A stretch of 40,661 nucleotides of DNA from Hallerella porci (GTDB lineage Bacteria > Fibrobacterota > Fibrobacteria > Fibrobacterales > Fibrobacteraceae), in the NCBI RefSeq assembly GCF_003148885.1, contig NZ_QGHD01000023.1:1-40661 (forward strand). Direction: 5' to 3'. Below, one piece after another: positions 7,818 through 16,895 of the stretch (positions are counted from its first letter, which is position 1; each line of letters starts with the position of its first letter). A program made the translations under genes and the position numbers. The notes under the pieces are model-generated. The model was not told the origin of the DNA. It saw nothing but the letters and a program-made list of their open reading frames with translations, and ran no database searches.

Positions 7818-9836
7818 CTAATTCAAGTTGCATCTTATTTCCAAATCACTCGGCAATTCTTTTAATGCATTGCGAATTTCGGCAGCGGAATTTGCTTTGA
7901 GCAGTAAATTCATCCAAAAAATTTTTCCAACTTGCGGGATGTAAGCGTCCACGGGACCTAAAACTTCGACAGTTGGATTTTTTGTCGCTAAATCATTAGC
8001 AAAAATTTCGGCATGTTGATGTAAAAATTCGGCGTCGCGATGTCCGATGCGAATTTCGGCAACTTTTGCGTAAGGCGGATAATGCGCTTCAAATCGGGCA
8101 GCGAGTTCTCTTTCGGCAAATCCCAAATAATCGTGCGCCGTCGCAAATTGAATAATCGGATCGTCCGGATTATTCGTTTGCAAAATGACGCGGCCATTTC
8201 CGTTTGCGCGCCCCGCGCGCCCCGACGTTTGACTTAAAAGTTCGAAGAGACGTTCTCCCGCCCGAAAGTCGGGCACGCCCGCGCCGATTTCGGCGCCCAC
8301 GACGCCAACGAGTTGGACGCCGGGGAAATCGTGGCCTTTGGCCACGATTTGCGTGCCGAGCAGCACCGAAAATTTCCGTTCTCGAAAATCCGAAAGAATC
8401 TGTTCTGCAGCTCCGACATTTGCCGTTGTATCGCGATCCATTCGAACCACTTTTGCCTGCGGAATCCATTCCGCAATTTCTTCTTCTAATTTTTCAATCG
8501 CTCCGCCCGCGAGTTCAAATTCCGAAGAACCGCATTCGGGGCATTTGGCGTAAAGCGGGAAAAGGCGTCCGCAGTAATGGCAAAGAAGTCCGCTGTGCTG
8601 CCGATGATAAACGAGCGGCACTTTGCAAACGGGACAATTAAATGTGTTTCCACATTCCACGCAAATCCGCGATTTCGAATAGCCGCGGCGATTCATTAAA
8701 ATGATCGCTTGATTTCCTTCGTCCACTGTTTTCGAAATCGCTTCACGCAATTCTGTCGAAAGCAAAAGCGATGAATCTTGCGTGCGCATTTTTTTCTTCA
8801 TATCGACAATCGTAACCTGCGGCATTTCGACTTCGGTCGCACGATGCGTGAGAACGATATATTTTAACTTGCCCGATTTCGCAGCGGAAAATGTTTCAAG
8901 CGAAGGCGTTGCGCTGCCGAGAAGAACGAGCGCGCCCCATTTTTTCGCTTCGTAAAGCGCTAATGTCCGCGCGTGATAATTCGGCGTCGAATCTTCTTGC
9001 TTATAAGATGAATCGTGCTCTTCATCGAGAATCACCAAATCAAAATGAAACGGCGAAAGAATTGCGCTCCGCGTCCCGATGACAATGTGCGCTTTTCCCG
9101 AAAGAATTTTTAACCAAGCGCTGCGTTTTTTCGGAGCCGAAAGCGCAGAATGTATCACGGGAACTGAGAAACCTAAAAATTCCGAAAAGCGAGAAGCCGT
9201 CTGCGGCGCAAGTCCGATTTCGGGAACGAGGATGAGAACATTTTTCCCCGCTGCCAATGCGCTCGAAGCGAGCTCCATATAAACCCGCGTTTTTCCGCTG
9301 CCCGTGACTCCGTGAAGCAAAGCTCCGCGGAAACCGTTTTGCTGAAAAAGCAACTCTTTCAATTCTTCTAACGCTGCATTTTGTTCTACCGTTAACGGCG
9401 GATTTTCTTTCTGCGGTTTTGCGCTGACAATTTCTTCTTTTTCGACAATGAGCGCATCCAAATATTTTTCAAAATCTTTGGGCAAAAATGCATTTAACGA
9501 TTGCATCGGCGTCGCCAAATAATACTTCGACGTCCATTCGAGTTTTTGCATAAAGCGTTCGTCAAAAACATAACCCGATGCATGCGGAAACGCTTGCTTG
9601 ATTTTTTCGAATGCGGGCACTTCTTCGCTGACTTTTGAAACGACAGCGATTTCGGGTTTACGATGTCCTAACTGCACCCAGACAACGCTTCCCCGTTGAA
9701 TATTAAAGTCCGCAGGAATCGCATAAGTAAAAAGCATCGGAGCAAGCGGCACATAAACTTCGCAAAAGCGAGAAAACGCTTTACAAGAAAGCGGCTTAGA
9801 AATTTCTTCGGGAGGAAGTGTTCGGGGAATTCGCAT
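7818..9836 (-). CDS. priA: Primosomal protein N' (replication restart helicase PriA)
   Basis: Superfamily 2 helicase that reloads the replisome at stalled forks. It has an N-terminal DNA-binding domain (starting FCEVYVPLAPMLFTYAIPAD), Walker A GVTGSGKTRVY near residue 178, a DEEH Walker B, and a zinc-binding insertion with eight cysteines in CxxC pairs (CVECG..CPVC..CHYCG..CPECG). The helicase C-terminal part (GTQIVAKGHDFPGVQLVGVV) is also present. At 672 residues it is a little shorter than E. coli PriA. I chose ATG 9836 over the in-frame TTG at 9842; neither has a Shine-Dalgarno, but TAATTT lies about 10 nt upstream. It is divergent from the DUF349 gene. Confidence 0.96.
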   Translation of the reverse strand: MRIPRTLPPEEISKPLSCKAFSRFCEVYVPLAPMLFTYAIPADFNIQRGSVVWVQLGHRKPEIAVVSKVSEEVPAFEKIKQAFPHASGYVFDERFMQKLEWTSKYYLATPMQSLNAFLPKDFEKYLDALIVEKEEIVSAKPQKENPPLTVEQNAALEELKELLFQQNGFRGALLHGVTGSGKTRVYMELASSALAAGKNVLILVPEIGLAPQTASRFSEFLGFSVPVIHSALSAPKKRSAWLKILSGKAHIVIGTRSAILSPFHFDLVILDEEHDSSYKQEDSTPNYHARTLALYEAKKWGALVLLGSATPSLETFSAAKSGKLKYIVLTHRATEVEMPQVTIVDMKKKMRTQDSSLLLSTELREAISKTVDEGNQAIILMNRRGYSKSRICVECGNTFNCPVCKVPLVYHRQHSGLLCHYCGRLFPLYAKCPECGSSEFELAGGAIEKLEEEIAEWIPQAKVVRMDRDTTANVGAAEQILSDFRERKFSVLLGTQIVAKGHDFPGVQLVGVVGAEIGAGVPDFRAGERLFELLSQTSGRAGRANGNGRVILQTNNPDDPIIQFATAHDYLGFAERELAARFEAHYPPYAKVAEIRIGHRDAEFLHQHAEIFANDLATKNPTVEVLGPVDAYIPQVGKIFWMNLLLKANSAAEIRNALKELPSDLEIRCNLN

Positions 9837-9891
9837 CGTCAAGAAATTAGAAATAAGCGGCTTTTTTCAGTTTCCATTTCCTTTTTTCGGC

Positions 9892-9912
9892 GCATTTATT
9901 TAGATTAAATGC
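9892..9912. promoter_or_regulatory. Inverted repeat GCATTTA-N7-TAAATGC in a divergent spacer
   Basis: A perfect 7-bp dyad with a 7-bp centre sits in the 117-bp spacer between priA (minus) and the DUF349 gene (plus). Its size and symmetry suit an operator for a dimeric regulator. It lacks a T tract, so it is not a terminator. No regulator can be named. Confidence 0.35.
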
Positions 9913-9959
9913 AGCTAGCTCAACCGCGTTTTTAACGCATTGATTTTGGAGAACTTTCT

Positions 9960-12845
9960 ATGGGATTTTTTAATTTCTTTAAGCCCGAATGGCAACATTC
10001 CAATGTAAACGTCCGCAAAGAAGCTGTGATGAAACTTCGACCGAGTGCGGATCAAGGGCCTATCGAAACCGTTGCAATGAACGAAACCGATTCAGAAATT
10101 CGAGGCATTGCGATTCGAAAATTAAACAGTCTTGAAATTCTAAAGAAAGTCGTCGCCTCCGAAACCGATCCGTCAAACAAACGCGATGCAGAAAACCGCC
10201 TTCTTGAACGCGCTGCAGAACATTTGAAAAATTTCCGCGAAGCCGCGACCCAGTTAGAATTAGACGCCGTTGCCAAAGTGGCAAATTCTCGTTTTGCCGA
10301 CGACTTGCTCAAGTCGATGCCCAATTCGGAATTGCGTTTAGCGCTCACCCAAGCGACGACGCGTCAAAGCGCCTTGGAATATGTCGCGCTCAAAGATCCG
10401 AAGACCGATGTCGCGATGGCAGCACTCGATAGCATTGAACGCATCAACATGCTGCAAAATATTTTCCAAAATTCTCGCCACACTTCTGTCCGTCAAAAAG
10501 CGGGAGAACTTCTCCGCAAAAGACAAAACGACGGCAAAAAGAAAGAAGCCGAAAAAGACGAAACGATTTTGCTTTTCCAGAAACGCGATGCGATTATTCA
10601 GCAAGCGCAACGCCTCGCCGATTCCAAAGATTACATGACGAATCAAGCGGAATTTGAAAAGCTTTTGCAAATTGCCAAAGACTTGGGAATGGGTCCTGCC
10701 GAAGCCGACTTGAACCGCGTTATCGAAAGCTATCAAGCTCGCCGCGCCGCAGAACAAGCCCGCTTGGATAAAATTCGAAAAGAACAAGAAGAAAAAAGCG
10801 AAAAGCAGAAATCTCTCGAAGCGACGATTGCAGAAATCGATAAATTGCTCGAGACGAATGCCCGCGAAAACAAAGAAAAAATCGAAGAACTCATCGCGAA
10901 GTTCAAAGAATTAAATGGCGACGCAGACAATGCGATTAGCGGACTTTTCAAAATGTCCGTCGCCCGCTTCAATCGTTTGACCGAACAAGAAGCCGAAAAA
11001 GTGGAATTGCGCGCAAACCGCGAAGAAATTTTGGCGCAGTTAAAACTTCTCGCCGAATCGGATGACATTTCAAAATCGGCAGAGCACAAAGTCAAAGCGC
11101 TCGCCCGCGCGTGGGAAGAATTGCCGCTAATGGAAGGCGAAGATCCCGATTTGCAGACTTACAATTCTCTCCGTAGCAAACTTTCTGAAAAGTTCAATGC
11201 CAAGCGCGAAGCCGACGAAAAAATCTTCAACGAAAATGCGACGAAACTCCGCGCAATTATTGAAGACGTCAAAAAAATTGACGAAAACGGAGACTTCAAA
11301 GAAATTTCAGCAACTCTCCGCGATTCGTATAAACGTTGGAAAGAAATTGTCGGCGACGATAAATTCCGCTACAAAGAAATTTGGCAAGAATATCAAGCCG
11401 CAACATCGCGATTCAAAGAAATGCAAGAATGGGAAGTCTGGCACAACGAACACGACCGCGAAGCTCTTCTCGAAGAAATTTCCGCTTTGGCTCAAGAAGA
11501 ACCGAGCAAAGAAATGCTTCTCAAATTGCGGAATTTTGCAAATCAATGGAAATCCATCGGGCTCGTTTCCCCTGCTCACGTCAACGATTTCCGCGAACGC
11601 TTCCGCACGCTTTTCGAAGCGATTATGACAAAGTGCGCTCCGATTATTCAAGAACAAGAAGAAGAAAAAAAGAAAAATCTCGTTCTCAAAGAAGAACTTT
11701 GCGCACAAGTAGAAGCGCTCTCGAACGAAAGCGAAGTCAACTGGCGCGATAAATACAAGACGATGCAAGAACTGCAAGAAAAGTGGAAAGCCATCGGCAT
11801 GATTCCGAAAGAAAGCGTGCAACCGATGTGGGAACGTTTCCGCGCCGCAGAAAATGCCTTCTTTGCAAAGCACAAAGAATTTGTGAAGCAAGAAGATGTC
11901 GTCCGCGAAGAAAATTATCAAAAGAAAGTCGCACTTTGCGAAAAGGCCGAAGCGCTTTCCGCTTCGTCGGATTGGAATGCCGCCTCCAAAGAATTCCGCA
12001 CCTTGCAAGAAGAATGGAAAACTTCGGGTTCTGTTCCGCGCAACAAGTCCGAAGAAATTTGGAATCGTTTCCGCAAAGCGTGTGATGATTTCTTCACCCG
12101 CAAACGTTTGCATTTCGAAGAAATGGATGCAGAAAAAGTCAAGAACCTCGAAGCAAAAGAAGCGATTTGCACAAAGCTCGAAGCACTTGATTTAACCGCG
12201 ACTCCGGAAACTTTAAAAGCATTCGAAGACGCTGCGGAAGAATGGAAAAATATCGGCATGGTTCCCAAAGACAAAGCCGACGAAATTCGCAACCGCTACA
12301 ACGCAATTTTGAATCGCTTTGCTGAAAAGCGCGCCGAATCGGATCCCGAATACAAAAAGGCAGCAGAAGAAGCCCGCGTGAAAAAAGAAGCGATGATCGT
12401 TACGATTACCGAACTCGTAGAATCGGCTGGTTCGAATCAAAGCGCTGACACGGTGAAAACTCTGCAAAATGATTGGAGCGCTCTCCCCCGCTGCGGTTCT
12501 ACTGAACAAGAATTGTATCAAAAATTCCGCACCGCTTGCGACGATTTCTTTACCCGTCGCCGCGACCAGTTGGATATTCAAGAACAAGCCCGCGAAAACA
12601 ATCTGCAGAATAAACTTCGTTTATGCGAAGAAGCAGAACGTTTAGTCGAAAATCTTTCGGACGAAAATCGCCGCGAATCGCAAAATGTGGTGAAGCAACT
12701 TCGCCGTCATTGGCGCGAAATCGGAGCTGTTCCTCGCAAAGATTCCGACAAAATTTGGAAACGTTTCAACACAGCGTGCGATGCCGTCTTCGGCAATGTC
12801 CGAAACGAAAAGCCCGCCGAAGAATCCGCTCAACCGGAAGCGTAA
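9960..12845 (+). CDS. DUF349 repeat protein (961 residues)
   Basis: A large, soluble, highly charged, mostly helical protein without signal peptide. After a HEAT-like N-terminal part (residues 1-190) and a Glu/Lys-rich coiled-coil stretch, about eight DUF349-type units repeat. Each has a W-x5-G-x-VP-x7-IW-x-RF-x3-C-x-x-FF pattern, clearest as KWKAIGMIPKESVQPMWERF, EWKTSGSVPRNKSEEIWNRF, EWKNIGMVPKDKADEIRNRY and HWREIGAVPRKDSDKIWKRF. The two units ending ACDDFFTR are nearly identical. DUF349 proteins are widespread in Bacteroidetes and relatives; their role is not established to my knowledge. ATG 9960 follows GGAG at 9948-9951. The gene lies 1 bp upstream of the Sua5 gene, so the two are co-transcribed. 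Confidence 0.9.
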   Translation: MGFFNFFKPEWQHSNVNVRKEAVMKLRPSADQGPIETVAMNETDSEIRGIAIRKLNSLEILKKVVASETDPSNKRDAENRLLERAAEHLKNFREAATQLELDAVAKVANSRFADDLLKSMPNSELRLALTQATTRQSALEYVALKDPKTDVAMAALDSIERINMLQNIFQNSRHTSVRQKAGELLRKRQNDGKKKEAEKDETILLFQKRDAIIQQAQRLADSKDYMTNQAEFEKLLQIAKDLGMGPAEADLNRVIESYQARRAAEQARLDKIRKEQEEKSEKQKSLEATIAEIDKLLETNARENKEKIEELIAKFKELNGDADNAISGLFKMSVARFNRLTEQEAEKVELRANREEILAQLKLLAESDDISKSAEHKVKALARAWEELPLMEGEDPDLQTYNSLRSKLSEKFNAKREADEKIFNENATKLRAIIEDVKKIDENGDFKEISATLRDSYKRWKEIVGDDKFRYKEIWQEYQAATSRFKEMQEWEVWHNEHDREALLEEISALAQEEPSKEMLLKLRNFANQWKSIGLVSPAHVNDFRERFRTLFEAIMTKCAPIIQEQEEEKKKNLVLKEELCAQVEALSNESEVNWRDKYKTMQELQEKWKAIGMIPKESVQPMWERFRAAENAFFAKHKEFVKQEDVVREENYQKKVALCEKAEALSASSDWNAASKEFRTLQEEWKTSGSVPRNKSEEIWNRFRKACDDFFTRKRLHFEEMDAEKVKNLEAKEAICTKLEALDLTATPETLKAFEDAAEEWKNIGMVPKDKADEIRNRYNAILNRFAEKRAESDPEYKKAAEEARVKKEAMIVTITELVESAGSNQSADTVKTLQNDWSALPRCGSTEQELYQKFRTACDDFFTRRRDQLDIQEQARENNLQNKLRLCEEAERLVENLSDENRRESQNVVKQLRRHWREIGAVPRKDSDKIWKRFNTACDAVFGNVRNEKPAEESAQPEA

Positions 12846-12846
12846 A

Positions 12847-13818
12847 ATGTTTCCTCCATGGACTTCTCCCGAAGCCGCCGCAGAAATTTTACAACGTGGC
12901 GGTATCGTTGCCATTCCCACGGAAACCGTTTACGGTCTCGCGGGGAACGCTTATGATCCAACGGCTCTCGCCAAAATTTTCGAAGCAAAAAAACGGCCGC
13001 ATTTTGATCCGCTCATCGTGCACATCGCTGCGATGGACGAATTAAAAAATGTCGCCGCCGAAGTGCCCGAAGTCGCAAGGAAACTCGCCGAAGCTTATTG
13101 GCCAGGCCCGATGACTCTCGTTCTCCCGAAAACAGAACGCATTCCGGATTTAGCAACAAGCGGACTTTCGACCGTTGCCGTGCGCTTTCCGAATCATCCG
13201 ATAGCCCAAAAAATTATCCGCTTAGCGGGAATTCCTTTGGCAGCGCCGAGCGCAAACTTGTTCCAACATGTAAGCCCGACAACGGCGCAGCATGTCGCTG
13301 AACAGTTGGGAAATATCATCGACGGCATCGTGGACGGTGGAAATTGCGGAGTCGGCGTAGAAAGCACAATCATCGCTTTCCCCGATGGAAAACCGACGAT
13401 TTTACGCCCTGGTGGAATTACTCCCGAAATGGTCAAAGCCATCGCCGGAAGCGTCGAAATTCACGAATCCAAATCAAATCCGAAAGGCCCGATGCTCGCC
13501 CCCGGAATGATCGATCGCCATTACCGCCCGCAAGTTCCGCTTTTTTACGGACCAGTTCCCGAAAACGCAAAACTTCCCGCAGGAACGGTGCGCATCGCTT
13601 TTGGAAATACCGCATCGGCAATTCCTGCGACTCTCAATCTTTCGCCCTCGGGAAATTTGCAAGAAGCAACCGCTAATTTGTACGCCTTTATGCGTCAATT
13701 AGACAAGCCCGAAAATCAGTTGATTTTAGTGGATCCCATCCCGAACGAAGGTCTTGGAATCGCTTGCAACGATCGTCTTAGAAGGGCGGCAATTCGCCAG
13801 TTGCCCGAATCGTTTTAG
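12847..13818 (+). CDS. L-threonylcarbamoyladenylate synthase (Sua5/YrdC type)
   Basis: Makes threonylcarbamoyl-AMP from threonine, bicarbonate and ATP for t6A modification of ANN-decoding tRNAs. The N-terminal YrdC domain shows IPTETVYGLAGNA near residue 25, KKRPHFDPLIVH, and SANLFQHVSPTTA, then GVESTIIAF and ILRPGGIT. The linker and C-terminal Sua5 domain follow (MLAPGMIDRHYRPQVPLFYG), so this is the long Sua5 type, 323 residues. I chose ATG 12847, 1 bp after the DUF349 stop, because GGAAG (12836-12840) is well spaced; an upstream in-frame ATG at 12781 lies inside the preceding gene. The 3' end overlaps the convergent dipeptidase gene by 41 bp. Confidence 0.94.
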   Translation: MFPPWTSPEAAAEILQRGGIVAIPTETVYGLAGNAYDPTALAKIFEAKKRPHFDPLIVHIAAMDELKNVAAEVPEVARKLAEAYWPGPMTLVLPKTERIPDLATSGLSTVAVRFPNHPIAQKIIRLAGIPLAAPSANLFQHVSPTTAQHVAEQLGNIIDGIVDGGNCGVGVESTIIAFPDGKPTILRPGGITPEMVKAIAGSVEIHESKSNPKGPMLAPGMIDRHYRPQVPLFYGPVPENAKLPAGTVRIAFGNTASAIPATLNLSPSGNLQEATANLYAFMRQLDKPENQLILVDPIPNEGLGIACNDRLRRAAIRQLPESF

Positions 13819-14509
13819 ACGAAATCGCATTAAAATGCCACCATTCTGAAGGAAGCGGGATAAAACCCGCTTTTTTCATCACTTGCCGTAAAATTTTTCG
13901 ATTTTCAATTTGTTCTGTGGTGAGGGTTCCCGCTTGAAGCGCTTCCGCTTCACCCTTTTCGCCCGCTCGATTTTCAAAGGAATCAAAATCCGTTCCCATA
14001 TCCAACGGAACGCCCGCCGAATCGGCGATTGTCAAATCCAACGCATAACCAAAATTGTGCACGCTCCCGCGCTTGGGATTCGAAACGAAATCCGAAAACG
14101 GCGTTCCCGCAACGGTTTCCCGCAATTTCGCTTGCGCATAAACCGGCCGCGACGCATCAAATATAACGAAAGAAAATCCAGGATGTTCTTTTTGCAAAAG
14201 TCGAATCGCTTGGCGAAATTTTTTCGCCGCCATCGTTTTTAAGTAAGCGCGTTTTGCGCCGCAATACAAATCGTGTCCGGTGACATTTTCAAATGTCGCA
14301 TAGCGCAAATCCAATTTCACAAAAGGAAAATGCGAAATTTCTTGGTAAGAAGAATCGCTGCGCACAAAATTTTCCCATTGAGAATAAGCTTTGCAAAAAC
14401 GTAACGGCTTTGCAGGATGACGCGGTTCAAAAATTTCTTCGGCAAAAGAAAAATTTGCGCACAAAGTAATCAGCAATAAAACGGCAAACGCAAACCGCTT
14501 AAATCGCAA
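13778..14509 (-). CDS. Periplasmic D-Ala-D-Ala dipeptidase-like metallopeptidase (M15, VanX/DdpX type)
   Basis: Encodes a 243-residue zinc peptidase. The zinc and catalytic motifs are SVHNFGYALDLTIAD (His and Asp ligands) and EWWHF (Glu base and His ligand) near the C-terminus, as in VanX-type enzymes that cleave D-Ala-D-Ala. A signal peptide (RFKRFAFAVLLLITLCANFSFA) puts it in the periplasm, unlike cytoplasmic VanX of enterococci and compatible with turnover of cell-wall peptides. I chose TTG 14509: GAGG lies 6 nt upstream and the start overlaps the end of the TonB-receptor-like gene by 11 nt, indicating translational coupling. Longer in-frame starts would bury the signal peptide. Nothing suggests vancomycin resistance, because no vanH or vanA is present. 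Confidence 0.85.
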   Translation of the reverse strand: MRFKRFAFAVLLLITLCANFSFAEEIFEPRHPAKPLRFCKAYSQWENFVRSDSSYQEISHFPFVKLDLRYATFENVTGHDLYCGAKRAYLKTMAAKKFRQAIRLLQKEHPGFSFVIFDASRPVYAQAKLRETVAGTPFSDFVSNPKRGSVHNFGYALDLTIADSAGVPLDMGTDFDSFENRAGEKGEAEALQAGTLTTEQIENRKILRQVMKKAGFIPLPSEWWHFNAISSKTIRATGELPPF

Positions 14510-16856
14510 AATTTGCCTCAACACCGAATTGCAGATAAAGTCCCATGCCCTTCGCCATAAACGGCACCATTTCGTAGCCATTGGCAGAACGCCCGTCGGC
14601 ATCGCGAGAAACTTGAGAACGTTCACGCGGATTATCCGAGCCTAAGAATTTTAACGATTCGGAATCGAGAGCCGAGAAGACATTGTCCGCTTCGACATAG
14701 AAACGCACTTTGCGGAAGAAGAAAACGTGTCCCGGCAAATCCAAATTCACGCGAACATCGGTGCGGAAAAGATCGGTAAATTCATTGTAATCGCGGATTT
14801 GTCTTGTGCCCGGCGTTTGCGTCGCCGAGTTCGATGGCTTAATCTTGTAATAATACATCGGACGATGCCAGCCCGCATGATGCGTTAAAATTACCGAGAT
14901 GAGAGAATCTTTGCGCGGATAATAGCGGACGGAAGTCGCCATATCGAGCCGCGAATTTGCTTCCCACGGAAGAGAACGTCCATCGTCTAAAGAATATTCG
15001 CCGTAAACCGTCGTCGCATTGATGCCGAGAGCAAAGTGATGCAACGTCCGCGCTTCTAACTTTGCCGCAGCACCAAAGACCCACGCATAATCCGCGTCCG
15101 AAAGTTCACGGTAATGCGCATACGCTAACGGCACCGGAAGTTCTGGATTCAAATAGTAACGTCCGAATCCGTGAGCGCTAATGCTTACGCGTTTCATCGC
15201 AAAGCCTGCGCCCAATTTTCCCGAAGCTCCTGTAATCACATCGCTAACGAGTTCACCGTCATCCCATTTTTCATGCCAGTCGCCGCGCCACGCTGCATTT
15301 CCAAAAATGCGGAAGCCTTCTCCCAAAGCAAGTCCCGGAGTTCCCGCTGAAAGATTGCGATCGAAGTCAAGAGAAACCATCGGAGAACCGTGACCGTCAA
15401 AATCGGCGAGTGCGCCAAAAGCAAAAATCGTTTTCTGCGCATTCGTCGTCCACGTCATCCGACTCGTTCCCGAAATCACATTAGCATTCACTTCTGTTTT
15501 TTGCGATTCCGAAAAATCCGGCCATTTCCGTGTAACGATGTGATGTTCATAAAGAAGAGCGCCCGAAAGATTTGCTCCAAAAAGATGACCCGGGAACGGT
15601 TTATCCATGCCCAAAGTAAATGTCGTTTTGTCTTGTTCGTAGCCATCGATGAAAGTCGCATTTTCAGGAAGCGCATCTTTGCGGTAACCCGTCGTATCGC
15701 GGAGAGTATCCGAAGCTTCTTCGCGGACAATACCAGCGTGGAAGCTCGTTCCAAAACGCGACTGATATTCTAAACCGATGACGCCATAAGTTCTTTGGCC
15801 GCGGATAATGTCAACGCTATTCGATGTTTCTAAAGTGGTCGTCGTATCTTGACGCACAACGTATTCATCGCGGCTATAAATACCGTTTACCATCCAGCGA
15901 TTATCAAGAGAATCGTGTCCCGCTAATTGCGCAAAAATATCGTAAGAAGTTAAATCAAACGAATCCGCATCTTCCGTAGAACAATCGTCGCAATTCGCAT
16001 CGCGTTTACGGAATTCGGTGAAGAATTTTTCGCCCATATTTTTGAGCATTTCGCCATCGAGCCAGCGGAAGCTGAAACGGAAAGAATCCCAGAAAAGGAA
16101 TGGCCCGCCGACGGTTACTTCGCGCATCGTCGTTCCCGCCGAAATGCCGATTTCAAAATCATCGCCCGAAAGAGTTTCTGGAATGTAATCCACAGAAGTC
16201 GCAAGACCTTGACCCACAGGACCTTCGCCGTAGTTATCGTAAATGTCGATGGATTTTAACAAATGCGGATTGATCACCGAAAGGTTTCCGGGGAATCCGA
16301 TGTCCAAGTGACGCATATTCGGAATGCGCAAGCGTCCTAAATGATAACCGACTTCGTCTGCACGCGATCCATCGTAATATAAATCGCTCGAAAAATCTTT
16401 CTGCCCCGAGACGCCTTCAAAGGAACCCAAAAGTTCTGCCACATCAAAGCGCATCCCCGAAACATCTTCTAACTGTTCCACGGTAATGTGCGAAGGTTCC
16501 GGCCATTCCGCTTTGGATCCGCCACCGATCACGGTGCTTTCGCCCAAGTTCCGCACATTCGGATGCAAGACAACGACGATGTCAAATAAATCGGCAAAAT
16601 CTTCTAACGAAACATGCAGCGTATCAAATCCGTCTTTGGCAAAGATGAGTTTTGCACTGCGGGAATCTGCCGTGAGTTCAAAACGTCCGTTTCCATCGGT
16701 TTCGCCGAGAGAACGTCCCGATTCATAAAGAATTGTCACCGAAGACAGCGGATGATCCGTTTCGGTTTCAACAACGGTTCCAATAATTGTCGTCGGCGCA
16801 GCAAAAGCGATGACCGGCAAAAGGAAAGCGAGAAATGCAAAAATTCGTTTTAACAT
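14499..16856 (-). CDS. TonB-dependent-receptor-like outer-membrane protein
   Basis: Encodes 785 residues. A signal peptide (MLKRIFAFLAFLLPVIAFAA) is followed by a CarboxypepD-regulatory-like beta-sandwich (residues 20-105), a plug-like region (about 105-230, with LLGSFEGVSGQKDF and the GEGPVGQGLATSVDYIPE stretch), and a long beta-barrel ending in VEANFAI. This order is typical of TonB-dependent receptors of Bacteroidetes and Fibrobacter. No clear TonB box was recognised, so energised transport is inferred. The dipeptidase gene is coupled downstream, which suggests peptide or muropeptide handling. No Shine-Dalgarno precedes the ATG at 16856; TATATTTTG lies about 11 nt upstream. Confidence 0.82.
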   Translation of the reverse strand: MLKRIFAFLAFLLPVIAFAAPTTIIGTVVETETDHPLSSVTILYESGRSLGETDGNGRFELTADSRSAKLIFAKDGFDTLHVSLEDFADLFDIVVVLHPNVRNLGESTVIGGGSKAEWPEPSHITVEQLEDVSGMRFDVAELLGSFEGVSGQKDFSSDLYYDGSRADEVGYHLGRLRIPNMRHLDIGFPGNLSVINPHLLKSIDIYDNYGEGPVGQGLATSVDYIPETLSGDDFEIGISAGTTMREVTVGGPFLFWDSFRFSFRWLDGEMLKNMGEKFFTEFRKRDANCDDCSTEDADSFDLTSYDIFAQLAGHDSLDNRWMVNGIYSRDEYVVRQDTTTTLETSNSVDIIRGQRTYGVIGLEYQSRFGTSFHAGIVREEASDTLRDTTGYRKDALPENATFIDGYEQDKTTFTLGMDKPFPGHLFGANLSGALLYEHHIVTRKWPDFSESQKTEVNANVISGTSRMTWTTNAQKTIFAFGALADFDGHGSPMVSLDFDRNLSAGTPGLALGEGFRIFGNAAWRGDWHEKWDDGELVSDVITGASGKLGAGFAMKRVSISAHGFGRYYLNPELPVPLAYAHYRELSDADYAWVFGAAAKLEARTLHHFALGINATTVYGEYSLDDGRSLPWEANSRLDMATSVRYYPRKDSLISVILTHHAGWHRPMYYYKIKPSNSATQTPGTRQIRDYNEFTDLFRTDVRVNLDLPGHVFFFRKVRFYVEADNVFSALDSESLKFLGSDNPRERSQVSRDADGRSANGYEMVPFMAKGMGLYLQFGVEANFAI

Positions 16857-16895
16857 ATTGAGTTTTCAAAATATATAATTTCTACTTTGGAGAAA

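Noticed and set aside
11307-12113. Minus-strand open frame of 268 codons inside the DUF349 gene
   Set aside because: Phe-rich shadow of Glu/Lys codons; the plus frame has clear repeated DUF349 units and a good ribosome-binding site.
13778-14509. Vancomycin-resistance determinant
   Set aside because: VanX-like fold alone is common in cell-wall turnover; it has a signal peptide and there is no vanH, vanA or vanRS nearby.
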